From contig NZ_CP118605.1 in assembly GCF_029869925.1 (NCBI RefSeq), forward strand, positions 2,880,001-2,944,000: a stretch of DNA of 64,000 nt. The letters run 5' to 3'. This DNA comes from Microbulbifer bruguierae (GTDB lineage: Bacteria; Pseudomonadota; Gammaproteobacteria; Pseudomonadales; Cellvibrionaceae). This document shows positions 17,930 to 27,624 of the stretch, one piece after another. Below the pieces are notes generated by a model. That model searched no databases. It was not told where the DNA came from and saw only the letters and a list, made by a program, of their open reading frames with translations. Position 1 is the first letter of the stretch. Each line of letters opens with the position of its first letter. Made by a program: the position numbers and the translations under genes.

Positions 17930-18469
17930 GTGGAACAATATCGCGGCACAACCATTCTCTCCGTGCGCCGGAACGGCAAAGTCGTTATTGGCGGTGACGG
18001 GCAAGTCTCCATGGGCAACACCATCATGAAGGGCAATGCCCGCAAAGTGCGCCGCCTGTACAACGACAAAGTCATCGCCGGATTTGCCGGCGGCACCGCC
18101 GACGCCTTCACCCTGTTCGAACGTTTCGAAGCCAAACTCCAGGCTCACAACGGCCAGCTCACCCGCGCCGCGGTAGAGCTCGCCAAAGACTGGCGCACCG
18201 ACCGCGCCCTGCGCAGACTGGAGGCGTTGCTCGCCGTCGCCGACGAAACCGCCAGCCTGATCGTGACCGGTAACGGCGATGTCATCCAGCCGGAAGACGA
18301 CCTGATTGCCATCGGCTCCGGCGGTCCGTTTGCTCAGTCCGCCGCTCGCGCACTGCTCGACAACACTGATATGGATGCCAGAAGCATCGTCGAGCAGGGT
18401 TTGAAAATCGCCGGCGATATCTGTGTGTACACCAACCAGAACCACACGATTGAAGAATTGAATTACTGA
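17930..18469 (+). CDS. hslV: ATP-dependent protease peptidase subunit HslV
   Basis: A 179-residue protein with a GTG start. A short propeptide (MEQYRG) precedes the catalytic threonine of [20 protein letters not shown]. The conserved [15 protein letters not shown] and [16 protein letters not shown] segments are present, and the C terminus carries [14 protein letters not shown]. HslV forms a dodecamer of N-terminal threonine peptidase subunits that degrades proteins unfolded by HslU. A sigma32-like promoter lies upstream. hslU follows after a 228-bp gap filled by a large inverted repeat. Confidence 0.96.
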   Translation: MEQYRGTTILSVRRNGKVVIGGDGQVSMGNTIMKGNARKVRRLYNDKVIAGFAGGTADAFTLFERFEAKLQAHNGQLTRAAVELAKDWRTDRALRRLEALLAVADETASLIVTGNGDVIQPEDDLIAIGSGGPFAQSAARALLDNTDMDARSIVEQGLKIAGDICVYTNQNHTIEELNY

Positions 18470-18523
18470 AATCCGAGCGCAGCAGAAACAAGTTTCTGAC
18501 GAAGTTAATCATTACGAATTGAA

Positions 18524-18635
18524 GGCGGGGTGCCGGGTAAAGGTTTTTGAAAGCGTCGGCGACAGGGATGTCGCCGACGCAGCGTACAGGGATGTATTCA
18601 CAGCGGTTTCAAAAACCTTTACCCGGTGCCCCGCC
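18524..18635. repeat. Large inverted-repeat element between hslV and hslU, copy 1 of family B
   Basis: Outer arms of 29 bp (18524-18552 and 18607-18635) pair with two mismatches. Inside, GCGTCGGCGAC AGGGAT GTCGCCGACGC (18553-18580) is a perfect 11-bp hairpin with loop AGGGAT. A second CAGGGATGTATTCACAGC motif follows (about 18587-18604). A related element with unrelated stem sequences is at 24131-24238. Confidence 0.85.
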
Positions 18636-18697
18636 GCCACCGCGCCACATTAGAACGAGCGGCGGTGGGAAAAACTGAAAGAATCCGAGTAAAGACC

Positions 18698-20011
18698 ATG
18701 TCCATGACCCCCAGAGAAATCGTCCACGAACTCGACCGCCACATTGTTGGCCAGAACGACGCCAAGCGCGCCGTGGCTATTGCCCTGCGCAATCGCTGGC
18801 GCCGCATGCAGGTCAACGAAGAACTGCGCGCGGAAATCACCCCGAAAAACATCCTCATGATCGGCCCCACCGGCGTCGGTAAAACCGAAATCGCCCGCCG
18901 CCTGGCGAAACTCGCCGGCGCGCCCTTCATCAAGGTCGAAGCCACCAAATTCACCGAAGTCGGCTACGTCGGCCGCGACGTTGAATCCATCGTGCGCGAC
19001 CTGGTGGAAATGGCAGTAAAACTCGAGCGCGAGCGCGCCGTGGAAAGTGTAAAACAGCGCGCCATGGACGCCGCCGAAGAGCGTGTCCTCGACGCCCTGC
19101 TGCCCCCCGCGCGCTCCACCGAACCCGGCGACCGCGACTCCAGCACCCGCCAGGTCTTCCGCAAGAAACTGCGCGAGGGCGAGCTCGACGACAAGGAAAT
19201 CGAAATTGACGTCTCCGCCAGCCCCATGGGTGTCGAAATCATGGCCCCCCCCGGCATGGAAGAAATGACCAACCAGCTGCAGGGCATGTTCTCCAACATG
19301 TCCAAGGGCAAAACCCAGAAGCGCAAACTCACCGTAAAAAAAGCCCTCAAGCAGCTCGCCGACGACGAAGCCGCGAAAATGATCAACGACGAAGAGATCA
19401 AAACCCGCGCTATTCAGTCCGCCGAACAAAACGGCATCGTCTTTATCGACGAAATCGACAAAGTGGCCAAGCGCCAGGGCAACAGCGGTGCTGACGTCTC
19501 CCGCGAAGGGGTACAGCGGGACCTGCTGCCGCTCATCGAAGGCTGCACCGTGACCACCAAATACGGCATGCTCAAGACCGATCACATCTTGTTTATCGCG
19601 TCCGGTGCCTTCCATCTGTCCAAGCCCTCCGACCTGATCCCGGAACTGCAGGGACGACTGCCGATTCGCGTGGAGCTGAGCTCGCTCACCTCCAAAGACT
19701 TCCAGCGCATCCTTACCGAACCCAGCGCCTCACTGACCGAGCAGCAGAAAGCCTTGATGGGCACCGAAGGCGTAAACCTGGAATTTACCGACGATGGTAT
19801 CCGGCGCATCGCCGAAGTCGCATTCGATGTGAATGAATCCACGGAAAATATCGGCGCCCGCCGCCTGCACACCGTTTTGGAAAGGCTGCTGGAGGAAATC
19901 TCCTTTACTGGCGCTGACGGGGACAACACCGTGATCATTGACGCGGCGTATGTCGATTCGCAGCTCGGAGAGCTGAGCAAGGACGAAGACCTCTCGCGTT
20001 TTATTCTGTGA
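18698..20011 (+). CDS. hslU: ATP-dependent protease ATPase subunit HslU
   Basis: A 437-residue AAA+ unfoldase from the ATG at 18698 (ATG at 18704 also possible), close to E. coli HslU (443). Walker A is GPTGVGKT (56-63), the substrate-pore motif GYVG is at about 89-92, and Walker B IVFIDEID is at about 246-253. The intermediate I-domain (about 110-240) is complete. The C terminus ends LSRFIL, the type of tail that inserts into HslV. It unfolds substrates and feeds them to HslV. It should share the heat-shock promoter of hslV unless the inverted repeat between them ends part of the transcripts. Confidence 0.96.
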   Translation: MSMTPREIVHELDRHIVGQNDAKRAVAIALRNRWRRMQVNEELRAEITPKNILMIGPTGVGKTEIARRLAKLAGAPFIKVEATKFTEVGYVGRDVESIVRDLVEMAVKLERERAVESVKQRAMDAAEERVLDALLPPARSTEPGDRDSSTRQVFRKKLREGELDDKEIEIDVSASPMGVEIMAPPGMEEMTNQLQGMFSNMSKGKTQKRKLTVKKALKQLADDEAAKMINDEEIKTRAIQSAEQNGIVFIDEIDKVAKRQGNSGADVSREGVQRDLLPLIEGCTVTTKYGMLKTDHILFIASGAFHLSKPSDLIPELQGRLPIRVELSSLTSKDFQRILTEPSASLTEQQKALMGTEGVNLEFTDDGIRRIAEVAFDVNESTENIGARRLHTVLERLLEEISFTGADGDNTVIIDAAYVDSQLGELSKDEDLSRFIL

Positions 20012-20023
20012 TCACACTGCACT

Positions 20024-20093
20024 CTGTAGGAGCCTGCTTGCAGGCGAATGGCTCAGCGCACTGGACCGTTCGCCTGCAAGCAGGCTCCTACAG
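20024..20093. repeat. REP-like inverted repeat, copy 2 of family A
   Basis: The arms CTGTAGGAGCCTGCTTGCAG and its reverse complement (27 bp including GCGAA/TTCGC) are perfect and enclose about 16 bp. It starts 12 bp after the hslU stop and ends 22 bp before the DUF971 start. It may serve as an mRNA 3'-end structure for hslU. Confidence 0.9.
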
Positions 20094-20115
20094 GGTCGTT
20101 CACCCCGGAAACAAC

Positions 20116-20493
20116 ATGTCTGCCCCACAAAAAATCCGCCTCGACAAAGCTGGCAAAAAGCTGGTCCTGCAGTACCGCGATCAGGCGTTCCAGCTCCCTG
20201 CGGAATACCTGCGGGTCTATTCCCCCAGTGCCGAGGTGCGCGGTCACGGCATCGGTGAAGGCACCCTGGTCAGTGGAAAAATGCACGTTGGCATCGAAAA
20301 AGTGGCCGCCGCCGGTCGCTATGCCCTGCAGATCTTTTTTGACGATGGCCACGATAGCGGTATTTATACCTGGGCCTATCTGCGCGAACTCTGCGATACC
20401 CATAACGAAAAATGGCAGATTTACCTCGAGCGCTTGCAGCGGGAAGGCAAGGGGCGGGACCCGGACGAGAGCGCCGTGAAATTTATCGGCTAG
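20116..20493 (+). CDS. DUF971 family protein
   Basis: A 125-residue soluble protein from the ATG at 20116. It has the DUF971 pattern: a beta-rich N-terminal half (KLVLQYRDQAFQLPAEYLRV, EVRGHG) and the segment YALQIFFDDGHDSGIYTWAY, which in this family contains conserved His and Asp residues. The domain also occurs in proteins linked to gamma-butyrobetaine hydroxylases and iron-sulfur cluster handling, but the free-standing form has no firm function. Its location after hslU is common in gammaproteobacteria. Confidence 0.85.
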   Translation: MSAPQKIRLDKAGKKLVLQYRDQAFQLPAEYLRVYSPSAEVRGHGIGEGTLVSGKMHVGIEKVAAAGRYALQIFFDDGHDSGIYTWAYLRELCDTHNEKWQIYLERLQREGKGRDPDESAVKFIG

Positions 20494-20698
20494 GGCTGGA
20501 TCCGCCGTTTTGGTGTCCTCTCGCTGGACGCTCCCGCTCACCCTCGGTCACTTTCTCTCTTTCCTTACCCTCTTGATCCTCTTCCCATATCGGCGCCCAG
20601 CTACCGGTACTCAACCTCTCCGATTCCCGATTACTGCCGATGACCACATTTTTGCCATCCTCCGGTAACATGACTGGTCTTTAATGTGGGCTATTTGC

Positions 20699-20731
20699 CG
20701 CCAGCGGGTGAGAACCCGGCTCCCGGTGGCG
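20699..20731 (+). promoter_or_regulatory. Leader hairpin just before the alkaline phosphatase ribosome-binding site
   Basis: CGGGT GAGA ACCCG (20705-20718) can form a small tetraloop hairpin; an alternative longer pairing joins CGCCAGCGGG (20699-20708) and CCCGGTGGCG (20722-20731). AAGGAG follows at 20736, six bases before the ATG. The two pairings are mutually exclusive, which could mean a switch, but no known riboswitch is recognised. Confidence 0.3.
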
Positions 20732-20747
20732 TTTCAAGGAGTCATGT

Positions 20748-22346
20748 ATGCAACCGAAAGTACTTGTCATCAGTGCCATCGCGGCAGCCCTGTGTCTTGC
20801 TGGCTGTAACGGTGCGGACGCCGGAGCGCAAGCGGCTGAAACCGCAAAGACGCCCGCGCCGCAAATCTCGCTGGCGCAATCCCAGAGCAACAGTCCCTGG
20901 TTCACCGAAGCCGAGCAGCGACTGCAGCGAGCCGCACAGGTAGAAATCAACAACAAGCGTGGCGCGGCGAAAAATATCATTCTGTTTGTGGGCGACGGCA
21001 TGGGGATTTCCACCGTGACCGGCGCTCGTATTCTCGCCGGCCAGCTGCAGGGGCAGACCGGTGAGGAGTACCAGCTCAGCTTTGAGAAGATGCCGTTCGC
21101 CGGACTGATTAAAACCTACAACAGCAACCAGCAGACCCCGGATTCCGCGGGTACCGCCACGGCCATCGTTACCGGAGTGAAGACCAAGGCCGGTTTTATC
21201 AGCGTGGACGAGAGCGTGGCCCGCGGCGATTGCCCGGCGAGCCTCAAACATGGCCTCACGTCGGCCCTGGAGCTGGCGGAAGCTCAGGGCAAGGGCACGG
21301 GTATTATCAGTACCGCGCGCATCACGCATGCCACCCCTGCAACCACCTACGCCAAGGTACCGGAGCGCGATTGGGAACACTCAGCGCCCGAAGGTTGTCG
21401 CGATATTGCCGCGCAGCTGGTGGAAATGCCGGTGGGTGATGGAATCGATGTGATCATGGGCGGCGGTCGCCGCGGCTTCCTGCCGGCGAGCGTGACCGAT
21501 CTGGAAGGCGCGGCCGGCAAGCGCGAAGACGGCCGCAATCTGGTACAGGAGTGGCAGCAGCGCTACGGCGAAGGTGCCGTGTATATCGAGGACCAGGCTG
21601 GATTCAACCAGCTGGATGTCACTTCCACCGGCAAGTTGCTGGGACTGTTCCAGCCATCACATATGCGCTACGAGTCGGACCGCAACCATGACAAGGCCGG
21701 CGAACCCTCTCTGAGCGAGATGACGGCCAAGGGCATAGAGCTGCTGCAGAAAAACAAGCAGGGCTACTTCATGCTGGTTGAGGGCGGTCGCATCGACCAC
21801 GGCCACCACGCGGGCAACGCCTACAACGCACTGCACGATGCGGTGGAGTTCGCGAACGCGGTGCAGGTGGCCATGGACAATACCGATCCCCGGGATACCC
21901 TGATCATCGTCACTGCCGACCACAGCCACACCTTTGTCATCGCCGGTTACCCCACCCGCGGTAACCCGATTCTCGGCAAGGTGGTGAGTAACGACGAGCA
22001 CGGTGAGCCTCAGGATTTCCCGCTGCTGGCTGCTGATGGCAAACCTTATACCACCGTTGGGTATGCCAATGGTTCGGGCTTTGCGTATCTCGGTGACGAG
22101 ACCGATTCCGATCTGCGCCGCGGGGCACCAGCCCACGCCGGACGTGCGGACCTGACCGAAGTGGATACCCTGGCCCCCGGTTTTTATCAGGAAGCACTGG
22201 TGCCCACTTCCGGTGAAACCCACGGCGGTGAAGATGTGGGTATCTGGGCGCGCGGCCCGGGCGCGCACCTGCTGGGCGGCACGAATGAGCAGAACTTTAT
22301 TTTTCATGTGATGGCCCACGCCGGCGGGCTCTTGAGCAAGGACTAG
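20748..22346 (+). CDS. Alkaline phosphatase lipoprotein, PhoA superfamily
   Basis: A 532-residue protein with a lipoprotein signal (lipobox LAGC, Cys20). It has the alkaline phosphatase metal and nucleophile motifs: VGDGMG with Asp83, TPDSAGTATA with nucleophile Ser133, VEGGRIDHGHHAGN, and TADHSHTF. It hydrolyses phosphate monoesters outside the inner membrane. AAGGAG lies six bases before the ATG. No convincing Pho box was seen, so phosphate control is not shown. The stop codon overlaps the stop of the convergent CHAD gene. The symbol phoA is avoided because the lipoprotein form is diverged from the E. coli enzyme. Confidence 0.92.
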   Translation: MQPKVLVISAIAAALCLAGCNGADAGAQAAETAKTPAPQISLAQSQSNSPWFTEAEQRLQRAAQVEINNKRGAAKNIILFVGDGMGISTVTGARILAGQLQGQTGEEYQLSFEKMPFAGLIKTYNSNQQTPDSAGTATAIVTGVKTKAGFISVDESVARGDCPASLKHGLTSALELAEAQGKGTGIISTARITHATPATTYAKVPERDWEHSAPEGCRDIAAQLVEMPVGDGIDVIMGGGRRGFLPASVTDLEGAAGKREDGRNLVQEWQQRYGEGAVYIEDQAGFNQLDVTSTGKLLGLFQPSHMRYESDRNHDKAGEPSLSEMTAKGIELLQKNKQGYFMLVEGGRIDHGHHAGNAYNALHDAVEFANAVQVAMDNTDPRDTLIIVTADHSHTFVIAGYPTRGNPILGKVVSNDEHGEPQDFPLLAADGKPYTTVGYANGSGFAYLGDETDSDLRRGAPAHAGRADLTEVDTLAPGFYQEALVPTSGETHGGEDVGIWARGPGAHLLGGTNEQNFIFHVMAHAGGLLSKD

Positions 22347-23218
22347 TCGGCAGCGTCGATCGGGCGCGGGTGGCTGTGTTTGCGTTGTTCACGCCACTTG
22401 TCGTGGGCAAACAGCTGCTCACATTCGCGTCCAATGGACCGCCGCAATTCCTGCATCCGCTGCTGGGCCTGGTCCAGCAGCGGTATCAGCTCTCTTTCCT
22501 CCTCGGCACCCAGCGCCTGCTTGTGTGTTGCCAGAAAGCGGCACAAAAGGTGCAGGTCGCGCCAGTCACCCAGGGCACTCGCCAATAGTTTCAGTCGAGT
22601 GCGGCGACCGCCAATTTTTTGGGGTTTCAGTTCTTGCAGCAAACGGGTGTGATACCACTGATCCTTTATTCGTTTGCGCAGGGTGTGGAAACTTTCGCCG
22701 TCTTCCCGCGCGAACGCCTGCTGCATGGCGCGATAGGCGCGATGGTAACTGCGTGCGTAGCCGCGCTTGAGGTCTCTGGTGGTCAGTCCGAACAGTTCCC
22801 AGCATTCGACCTGCCGTTGACCCTGGACCAGTAGCTGCTGGGCCTGCGCCAGTGCGGCACCGGCGCCGCTGGTGTCAATGCGGGCTTTGAGCGCTGCCGC
22901 GGTTGCGGGAAATTGTGTCGCTGCCAGCTGCTTGGTGAGCGCGTCGTACAGCGACACGGCGTCGCGGCTGCCGGATAGGGTCTGCGCAACGCTGCGGTAG
23001 TGGGCGTTCTCAACCGGATACAGCCGTTCGGTATGACGATTGGTTTTCTGCACCAGTCGCACCAGTGCGCGCATCTTTTTGCAGTGTTTGCGGATCTGGT
23101 GGATTGCCTCCTGCTGCTCCAGTTGCTGGGCCGCGTGCAGTGCGGAGGCGAGCTGTTCCCGGGCAATCCGTTGAATTTGTTTCGCTGGCGACTGGTGTGG
23201 ATCAAAGCGGTAGGTCAT
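22343..23218 (-). CDS. CHAD domain protein
   Basis: A 291-residue soluble protein from the ATG at 23218. It is rich in Arg, Lys and His and helical throughout, with the conserved CHAD pattern EAIHQIRKHCKKMRALVRLV at about 40-59 and FHTLRKRIKDQWYHTRLL in the second half. CHAD domains bind inorganic polyphosphate through basic helices. The neighbouring phosphatase makes a link with phosphate metabolism attractive but unproved. The stop is shared as CTAG with the alkaline phosphatase gene. Confidence 0.85.
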   Translation of the reverse strand: MTYRFDPHQSPAKQIQRIAREQLASALHAAQQLEQQEAIHQIRKHCKKMRALVRLVQKTNRHTERLYPVENAHYRSVAQTLSGSRDAVSLYDALTKQLAATQFPATAAALKARIDTSGAGAALAQAQQLLVQGQRQVECWELFGLTTRDLKRGYARSYHRAYRAMQQAFAREDGESFHTLRKRIKDQWYHTRLLQELKPQKIGGRRTRLKLLASALGDWRDLHLLCRFLATHKQALGAEEERELIPLLDQAQQRMQELRRSIGRECEQLFAHDKWREQRKHSHPRPIDAAD

Positions 23219-23348
23219 CAGATATTCCGGAATTCCTGTGCTGTGGTCAGTGTAGGGCGTTGCGCAGCGAGCAAGTGCTCCCGGCGCTCGCCCCATCTAC
23301 CTCGGCCCATGTACAATGGCGCCCTGAATTTGGCTCAGCAGGCGCAAG

Positions 23349-24098
23349 ATGACAGAACGCAAGACGACCCATTTCGGTTACCAGCAGGTGCCGGTCGAAG
23401 AGAAGGCCGGGCGGGTAGCGGATGTTTTTCACTCGGTGGCGGCGCGCTACGATGTGATGAACGATCTGATGTCCGGCGGCATTCACCGCCTGTGGAAGCG
23501 CTTTACCATCGAGCTGTCGGCGGCGCGTCCGGGGCAGGCGATTCTGGATATCGCTGGCGGTACCGGTGACCTGACGGCGCGCTTTTCCCGTATCGTCGGC
23601 CCCACCGGCAAGGTGGTGCTGGCAGACATCAATGCGTCGATGCTGAAGGTGGGCCGCGATCGCCTGCTGGATCGGGGCATTGCCGGCAATGTGGAGACGG
23701 TGCAGGCGGACGCGCAGTACCTGCCGTTTCCGGATAACACCTTTGACTGCATCACCATTGCTTTTGGCTTGCGCAATGTCACCGACAAGGATCTGGCGTT
23801 GCGTTCGATGCTGCGGGTGCTGAAGCCCGGTGGTCGCCTGTTGGTGCTGGAGTTTTCCAAGCCCCAGTCGAAGCTGCTGGAGAAAGTGTATGACCAGTAT
23901 TCGTTCCGTCTGTTGCCGTTTATGGGCAAGCTGGTGGCGGACGATGCGGACAGCTATCGCTATCTGGCGGAAAGTATCCGTATGCATCCGGATCAGGAAA
24001 CCCTGAAAGACATGATGGGCGACGCAGGTTTTGTGGATTGCGAATTCCACAATATGACCGGCGGTATTGTCGCCCTGCACAAGGGCATCAAGCCCTGA
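23349..24098 (+). CDS. ubiE: Ubiquinone/menaquinone C-methyltransferase UbiE
   Basis: A 249-residue SAM-dependent methyltransferase. The motif [15 protein letters not shown] (about 77-90) and the family pattern [17 protein letters not shown] (about 36-52) are clear; [13 protein letters not shown] and [17 protein letters not shown] follow. It methylates the C-2 ring carbon in ubiquinone synthesis. It leads the ubiE-ubiJ-ubiB set; a large inverted repeat fills the gap to ubiJ. Confidence 0.96.
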   Translation: MTERKTTHFGYQQVPVEEKAGRVADVFHSVAARYDVMNDLMSGGIHRLWKRFTIELSAARPGQAILDIAGGTGDLTARFSRIVGPTGKVVLADINASMLKVGRDRLLDRGIAGNVETVQADAQYLPFPDNTFDCITIAFGLRNVTDKDLALRSMLRVLKPGGRLLVLEFSKPQSKLLEKVYDQYSFRLLPFMGKLVADDADSYRYLAESIRMHPDQETLKDMMGDAGFVDCEFHNMTGGIVALHKGIKP

Positions 24099-24130
24099 TT
24101 AATTTCCGCCAACAGTGAATCCTGTGGCGC

Positions 24131-24238
24131 CCCGGCTGGCGGTAACCCCTCGCGAGACACGCCGTGAACCCATCCCTGGGGGCTCTTCGAAAACATCCCT
24201 GTTTTCGAAGGTCTCGCGAGGGGTTACCGCCAGCCGGG
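24131..24238. repeat. Large inverted-repeat element between ubiE and ubiJ, copy 2 of family B
   Basis: Outer arms of 28 bp (24131-24158 and 24211-24238) are perfect reverse complements. Inside, CTTCGAAAAC ATCCCT GTTTTCGAAG (24185-24210) is a perfect 10-bp hairpin whose loop is the complement of AGGGAT. CCATCCCTGG with GTGAAC beside it gives the second motif. Relative to the hslV-hslU copy the core is in the opposite orientation. Confidence 0.85.
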
Positions 24239-24281
24239 CCTTCGCATCTGCGTTTCGCGCACTGACAAAGCCAGAACAAGA

Positions 24282-24953
24282 ATGACCGATCCCACCTTCC
24301 GCGCCGGCTTCGACGCCACTCTGGAAGCCGCCATCAACACCGCCCTGCGCTACGACCCGGGCAGCCGCGCGCGCCTTGGCAGGCTCGCGGGCAAGGTGCT
24401 GGGGGTGAGTCTCACCGCGCCTTCCATGAATTTATTTCTGGTCATCGAGGACGAGGAAGAAGGTGGCTATGTGGAAGTGCACAGCCGCTGGAGTGGTGAG
24501 GTGACCACGGAGCTTTCCGGTTCCGCGCTGGCGTTTGTCCAGCTGTTAAAGAATCGCGACGCCACCCCGGCGAAACTGGGTGTGACGGTGCGCGGTTCCA
24601 GTGCACTGCTGGCGGAGCTGCAGGCGATACTGCGGGAGTTGGACATCGATTGGGAAGAGCCGTTGGCGAAGCTGATCGGAGATGCCCCCGCGCACCAGCT
24701 GGGGACCGGTGTGCGTATCGCCGCAAGCTGGCTGAAAGACGTACTGGGCCGGGCGCCCCGTGCGGCGTCGGAGGCGGTGAGTGAGGAGTGGCGGATGACA
24801 CCGCCGCAGGCGCAGTTCGAGGCGTTCGCGGAGGATGTGGCGGAGTTCGCTCAGGGGGTGGAGCGGCTGGAGGCGCGGGTGGAAATCCTGCGCCGCAAGC
24901 TGGAAGGCCGTGATAACCAGGGTCAGAAGAAACCGGGTCAGGGGAAATACTGA
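24282..24953 (+). CDS. ubiJ: Ubiquinone biosynthesis accessory factor UbiJ
   Basis: A 223-residue soluble protein. The N-terminal ~110 residues form an SCP2-like lipid-binding fold (alternating strands around [20 protein letters not shown] and the buried helix following), and the C-terminal ~60 residues form a coiled coil ([20 protein letters not shown]). UbiJ binds hydrophobic ubiquinone intermediates and helps organise the soluble Ubi complex with UbiK. It ends one base before the ubiB start. Confidence 0.9.
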   Translation: MTDPTFRAGFDATLEAAINTALRYDPGSRARLGRLAGKVLGVSLTAPSMNLFLVIEDEEEGGYVEVHSRWSGEVTTELSGSALAFVQLLKNRDATPAKLGVTVRGSSALLAELQAILRELDIDWEEPLAKLIGDAPAHQLGTGVRIAASWLKDVLGRAPRAASEAVSEEWRMTPPQAQFEAFAEDVAEFAQGVERLEARVEILRRKLEGRDNQGQKKPGQGKY

Positions 24954-24954
24954 A

Positions 24955-26592
24955 GTGCCGATTGCGAGAAGTCTGACCATTGCGCGGGTATTCCTGCGCT
25001 ATCGCCTGAATGAGTTGATCCCGGGGGAATACCAGCCCCTGTGGCTGCGGGCGCTGTGGGCGCCGGCTAAGTTGCTGCCGCAGAGCGGCAAAACCAGGAA
25101 TATGGGCCGCGGTGAGCGGCTGCGGCGGGCGCTGGAGGATCTGGGGCCGATCTATGTGAAGTTCGGCCAGCTGCTGTCCACCCGCCCGGATTTGATGCCA
25201 CCGGATTTTGTCGAGGAGCTGAACCAGCTGCAGGACAATGTGCCACCCTACCCGGCGAACCAGTGCATTGCCCGCATTGAGGAGGCGCTGGGAGCGCCGG
25301 TGGATGAGTTGTTTGCGGAATTTGAGCGCGAGCCGCTGGCCTCCGCGTCCGTGGCCCAGGTGCACGGTGCGCGTCTCAAGGGGGCCGATGGCAAGCCCGG
25401 CAAGTCGGTGGTGGTAAAGGTACTGCGACCGGGCATCGACAAAGTGATCCAGCAGGATCTGCAGCTGCTGGGGTATATCGCGCGCTGGATCGAGCGCTAT
25501 TTGCCGGATGGCCGCCGTATGCGCCCGCTGGAAGTGGTGGAGGATTACCGACACACCATTGAGGGCGAGCTGGACCTGGTGCGCGAGGCGTCTAACGGCT
25601 CGGAGCTGAAGCGCAATTTTGCCAATTCCCCGCTACTGTATATCCCCGAAGTTTACTGGGACTACACCCGCGAAAACGTGCTGGTGCTGGAGCGTATCGA
25701 CGGTATTCCGGTAACCGATATGGCGCAGCTGCGGGCGCAGAATACGAATATGGAGCTGCTCGCCGAGCGTGGGGTGGAGATTTTCTTCAAACAGGTGTTC
25801 GAGCACAATTTTTTCCACGCCGATATGCACCCGGGCAATATCTTTGTGTCCCGGGAGCACCCCGAGCGGCCGCAATATATCGCTATCGATACCGCTATCG
25901 TCGGCAGTCTTACCCGCGAGGACCAGTACTATTTGGCGCGTAATTTGCTGGCCATGTTTCGCCGCGATTACCGCATGGTGGCGGAACTGCACGTACAGAG
26001 TGGCTGGGTGCGCCGGGATACGCCGATCAATGCGTTCGAGGCGGCGGTGCGTGCGGTGTGCGAGCCGATTTTTGAAAAACCCCTGGGTGAAATCTCTTTT
26101 GCGCGGGTGCTGATCAGCCTGTTTCAGACGGCGCGCCGCTTCGATATGGAAGTTCAGCCGCAGTTGGTGCTGCTGCAGAAAACCCTGCTGAATATCGAGG
26201 GCCTGGGTCGCCAGCTTTATCCACAGCTGGATCTGTGGAAGACTGCACATCCATTTCTGGAGCGGTGGATGCGCGAGCGCATTCACCCCAAAACGATCAT
26301 CGGCGAAATCCGTCGATATGGCCCAGAATGGCTGGAAAAATTACCCCAGCTGCCGCAATTGGCTTTCTCTGCCCTGGAACAGGGACGGGAACTGGCACCT
26401 CAGTTGCAGCGGCTCGGCGAGGAACTGGCGGGGAGCCGCCAGCGCGGGCGGGCGCGTTATGCGCGTATGGTGGTCGGTGGGTTGCTGGCTGCCGGTGCGG
26501 CGCTGGTGGCCTCTCCCGGATTGCTGGCACAGGTACCGGCGGCGAGCTGGGCTCTGGGGGCTGCGGCCCTGGCGCTGTTGCTCTGGCCATAA
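24955..26592 (+). CDS. ubiB: Atypical kinase/ATPase UbiB
   Basis: A 545-residue protein with GTG start, one base after the ubiJ stop; length matches E. coli UbiB (546). The ABC1/ADCK family motif [14 protein letters not shown] (about 79-92), the Ala-rich loop region [21 protein letters not shown] with the ATP-binding Lys, and [11 protein letters not shown] in the catalytic loop are all seen. Two C-terminal membrane helices follow (about 501-540). It is needed for ubiquinone synthesis, probably by extracting lipid intermediates from the membrane. Confidence 0.95.
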   Translation: MPIARSLTIARVFLRYRLNELIPGEYQPLWLRALWAPAKLLPQSGKTRNMGRGERLRRALEDLGPIYVKFGQLLSTRPDLMPPDFVEELNQLQDNVPPYPANQCIARIEEALGAPVDELFAEFEREPLASASVAQVHGARLKGADGKPGKSVVVKVLRPGIDKVIQQDLQLLGYIARWIERYLPDGRRMRPLEVVEDYRHTIEGELDLVREASNGSELKRNFANSPLLYIPEVYWDYTRENVLVLERIDGIPVTDMAQLRAQNTNMELLAERGVEIFFKQVFEHNFFHADMHPGNIFVSREHPERPQYIAIDTAIVGSLTREDQYYLARNLLAMFRRDYRMVAELHVQSGWVRRDTPINAFEAAVRAVCEPIFEKPLGEISFARVLISLFQTARRFDMEVQPQLVLLQKTLLNIEGLGRQLYPQLDLWKTAHPFLERWMRERIHPKTIIGEIRRYGPEWLEKLPQLPQLAFSALEQGRELAPQLQRLGEELAGSRQRGRARYARMVVGGLLAAGAALVASPGLLAQVPAASWALGAAALALLLWP

Positions 26593-26610
26593 CTTCATGA
26601 CTCCGTGACA

Positions 26611-26679
26611 TGTAGGAGCTTGCCTGCAGGCGGACCAGTGCGGAGCCTTGAACGGTTCGCCTGCAAGGCAGGCTCCTAC
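26611..26679. repeat. REP-like inverted repeat, copy 3 of family A
   Basis: TGTAGGAGCTTGCCTGCAGG and GCCTGCAAGGCAGGCTCCTA form imperfect arms around a loop of about 20 bp. It begins 18 bp after the ubiB stop, again directly behind a gene. Confidence 0.85.
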
Positions 26680-26801
26680 GGCCGGTGCAAAAACCTGCGC
26701 CCTACGTTGGGCAAAGCGCAGTGTGGCCAACAAGGTATAAAACGACAGCCGGGAACCGGACCGGCCAGCCTACAATAACCAAAGCAGTAAGGACCCACAG
26801 T

Positions 26802-27200
26802 GTGAGCGAAACCGACTTCACCCAGGCGGTCAAATGGAACAGCGACGGGCTGGTGCCCGCTATCGCCCAGGATTTCAAGACCGGCCGGGTGCTGATGATG
26901 GCGTGGATGAACGCCGAGTCTCTGCGTCTCACCGCCGAAGAGGGCCGCGCCGTTTACTGGTCCCGCTCCCGCGGCAAGCTGTGGCGCAAGGGCGAGTCCT
27001 CCGGTCATGTGCAGCAGGTACGCGAACTGCGTCTCGACTGCGATGGCGACACCCTGGTGTTGCTGGTTGAGCAACTGGGTGGCATTGCCTGTCATACCGG
27101 TCGTGTAAGCTGTTTTTATCAGGTACTCGAAGATGGCCAATGGCAGGTACGCCAGCCGGTGATTACCGACCCGAAAGAGATCTATTCAGGAGAGAAGTAG
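26802..27200 (+). CDS. hisI: Phosphoribosyl-AMP cyclohydrolase
   Basis: A 132-residue protein from the GTG at 26802, the monofunctional HisI form. The family motifs [35 protein letters not shown] and the zinc site region LDCDGDTLV...[13 protein letters not shown] are present. It opens the purine ring of phosphoribosyl-AMP in step 3 of histidine synthesis. hisE follows after 9 bp. The hisI-hisE-tatABC order after ubiB is common in pseudomonads and relatives. Confidence 0.95.
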   Translation: MSETDFTQAVKWNSDGLVPAIAQDFKTGRVLMMAWMNAESLRLTAEEGRAVYWSRSRGKLWRKGESSGHVQQVRELRLDCDGDTLVLLVEQLGGIACHTGRVSCFYQVLEDGQWQVRQPVITDPKEIYSGEK

Positions 27201-27209
27201 GCCTTTGTC

Positions 27210-27557
27210 ATGAGTAATATGCTGATTCAACTGGACCGGGTGCTGCGCCTGCGCATGCATCAGGGGGATACAGAATCCTCCTATGTCGCCAACCTGCACC
27301 AGAAGGGCCTGAACAAGATTCTCGAAAAGGTGGGCGAGGAAGCCACTGAACTGGTCATCGCCGCCAAGGATGCCGAGGGCAAGGCGCTGGATTCCGACGA
27401 GCACAAGGCACTGATCGGGGAAACCGCGGACCTGTGGTTCCACTCACTGGTGATGCTGGCGCACATGGGAACCGATTCCCGCGCCGTGCTGGACGAACTG
27501 GGCCGCCGTTTCGGTCTGTCCGGGCTGGAAGAAAAAGCCTCGCGTGAGCAGAGCTGA
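27210..27557 (+). CDS. hisE: Phosphoribosyl-ATP pyrophosphatase
   Basis: A 115-residue MazG-like helical protein. The metal-binding pattern [19 protein letters not shown] and [15 protein letters not shown] are typical for HisE. It removes pyrophosphate from phosphoribosyl-ATP, the step before HisI. It starts 9 bp after hisI and ends 67 bp before tatA. Confidence 0.95.
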   Translation: MSNMLIQLDRVLRLRMHQGDTESSYVANLHQKGLNKILEKVGEEATELVIAAKDAEGKALDSDEHKALIGETADLWFHSLVMLAHMGTDSRAVLDELGRRFGLSGLEEKASREQS

Positions 27558-27624
27558 GCCCGGGTTGCGAATACAAGAACGGAAACAACAAGCGAATTTC
27601 ACAAAATAGTCAGGAGCATTTCAC

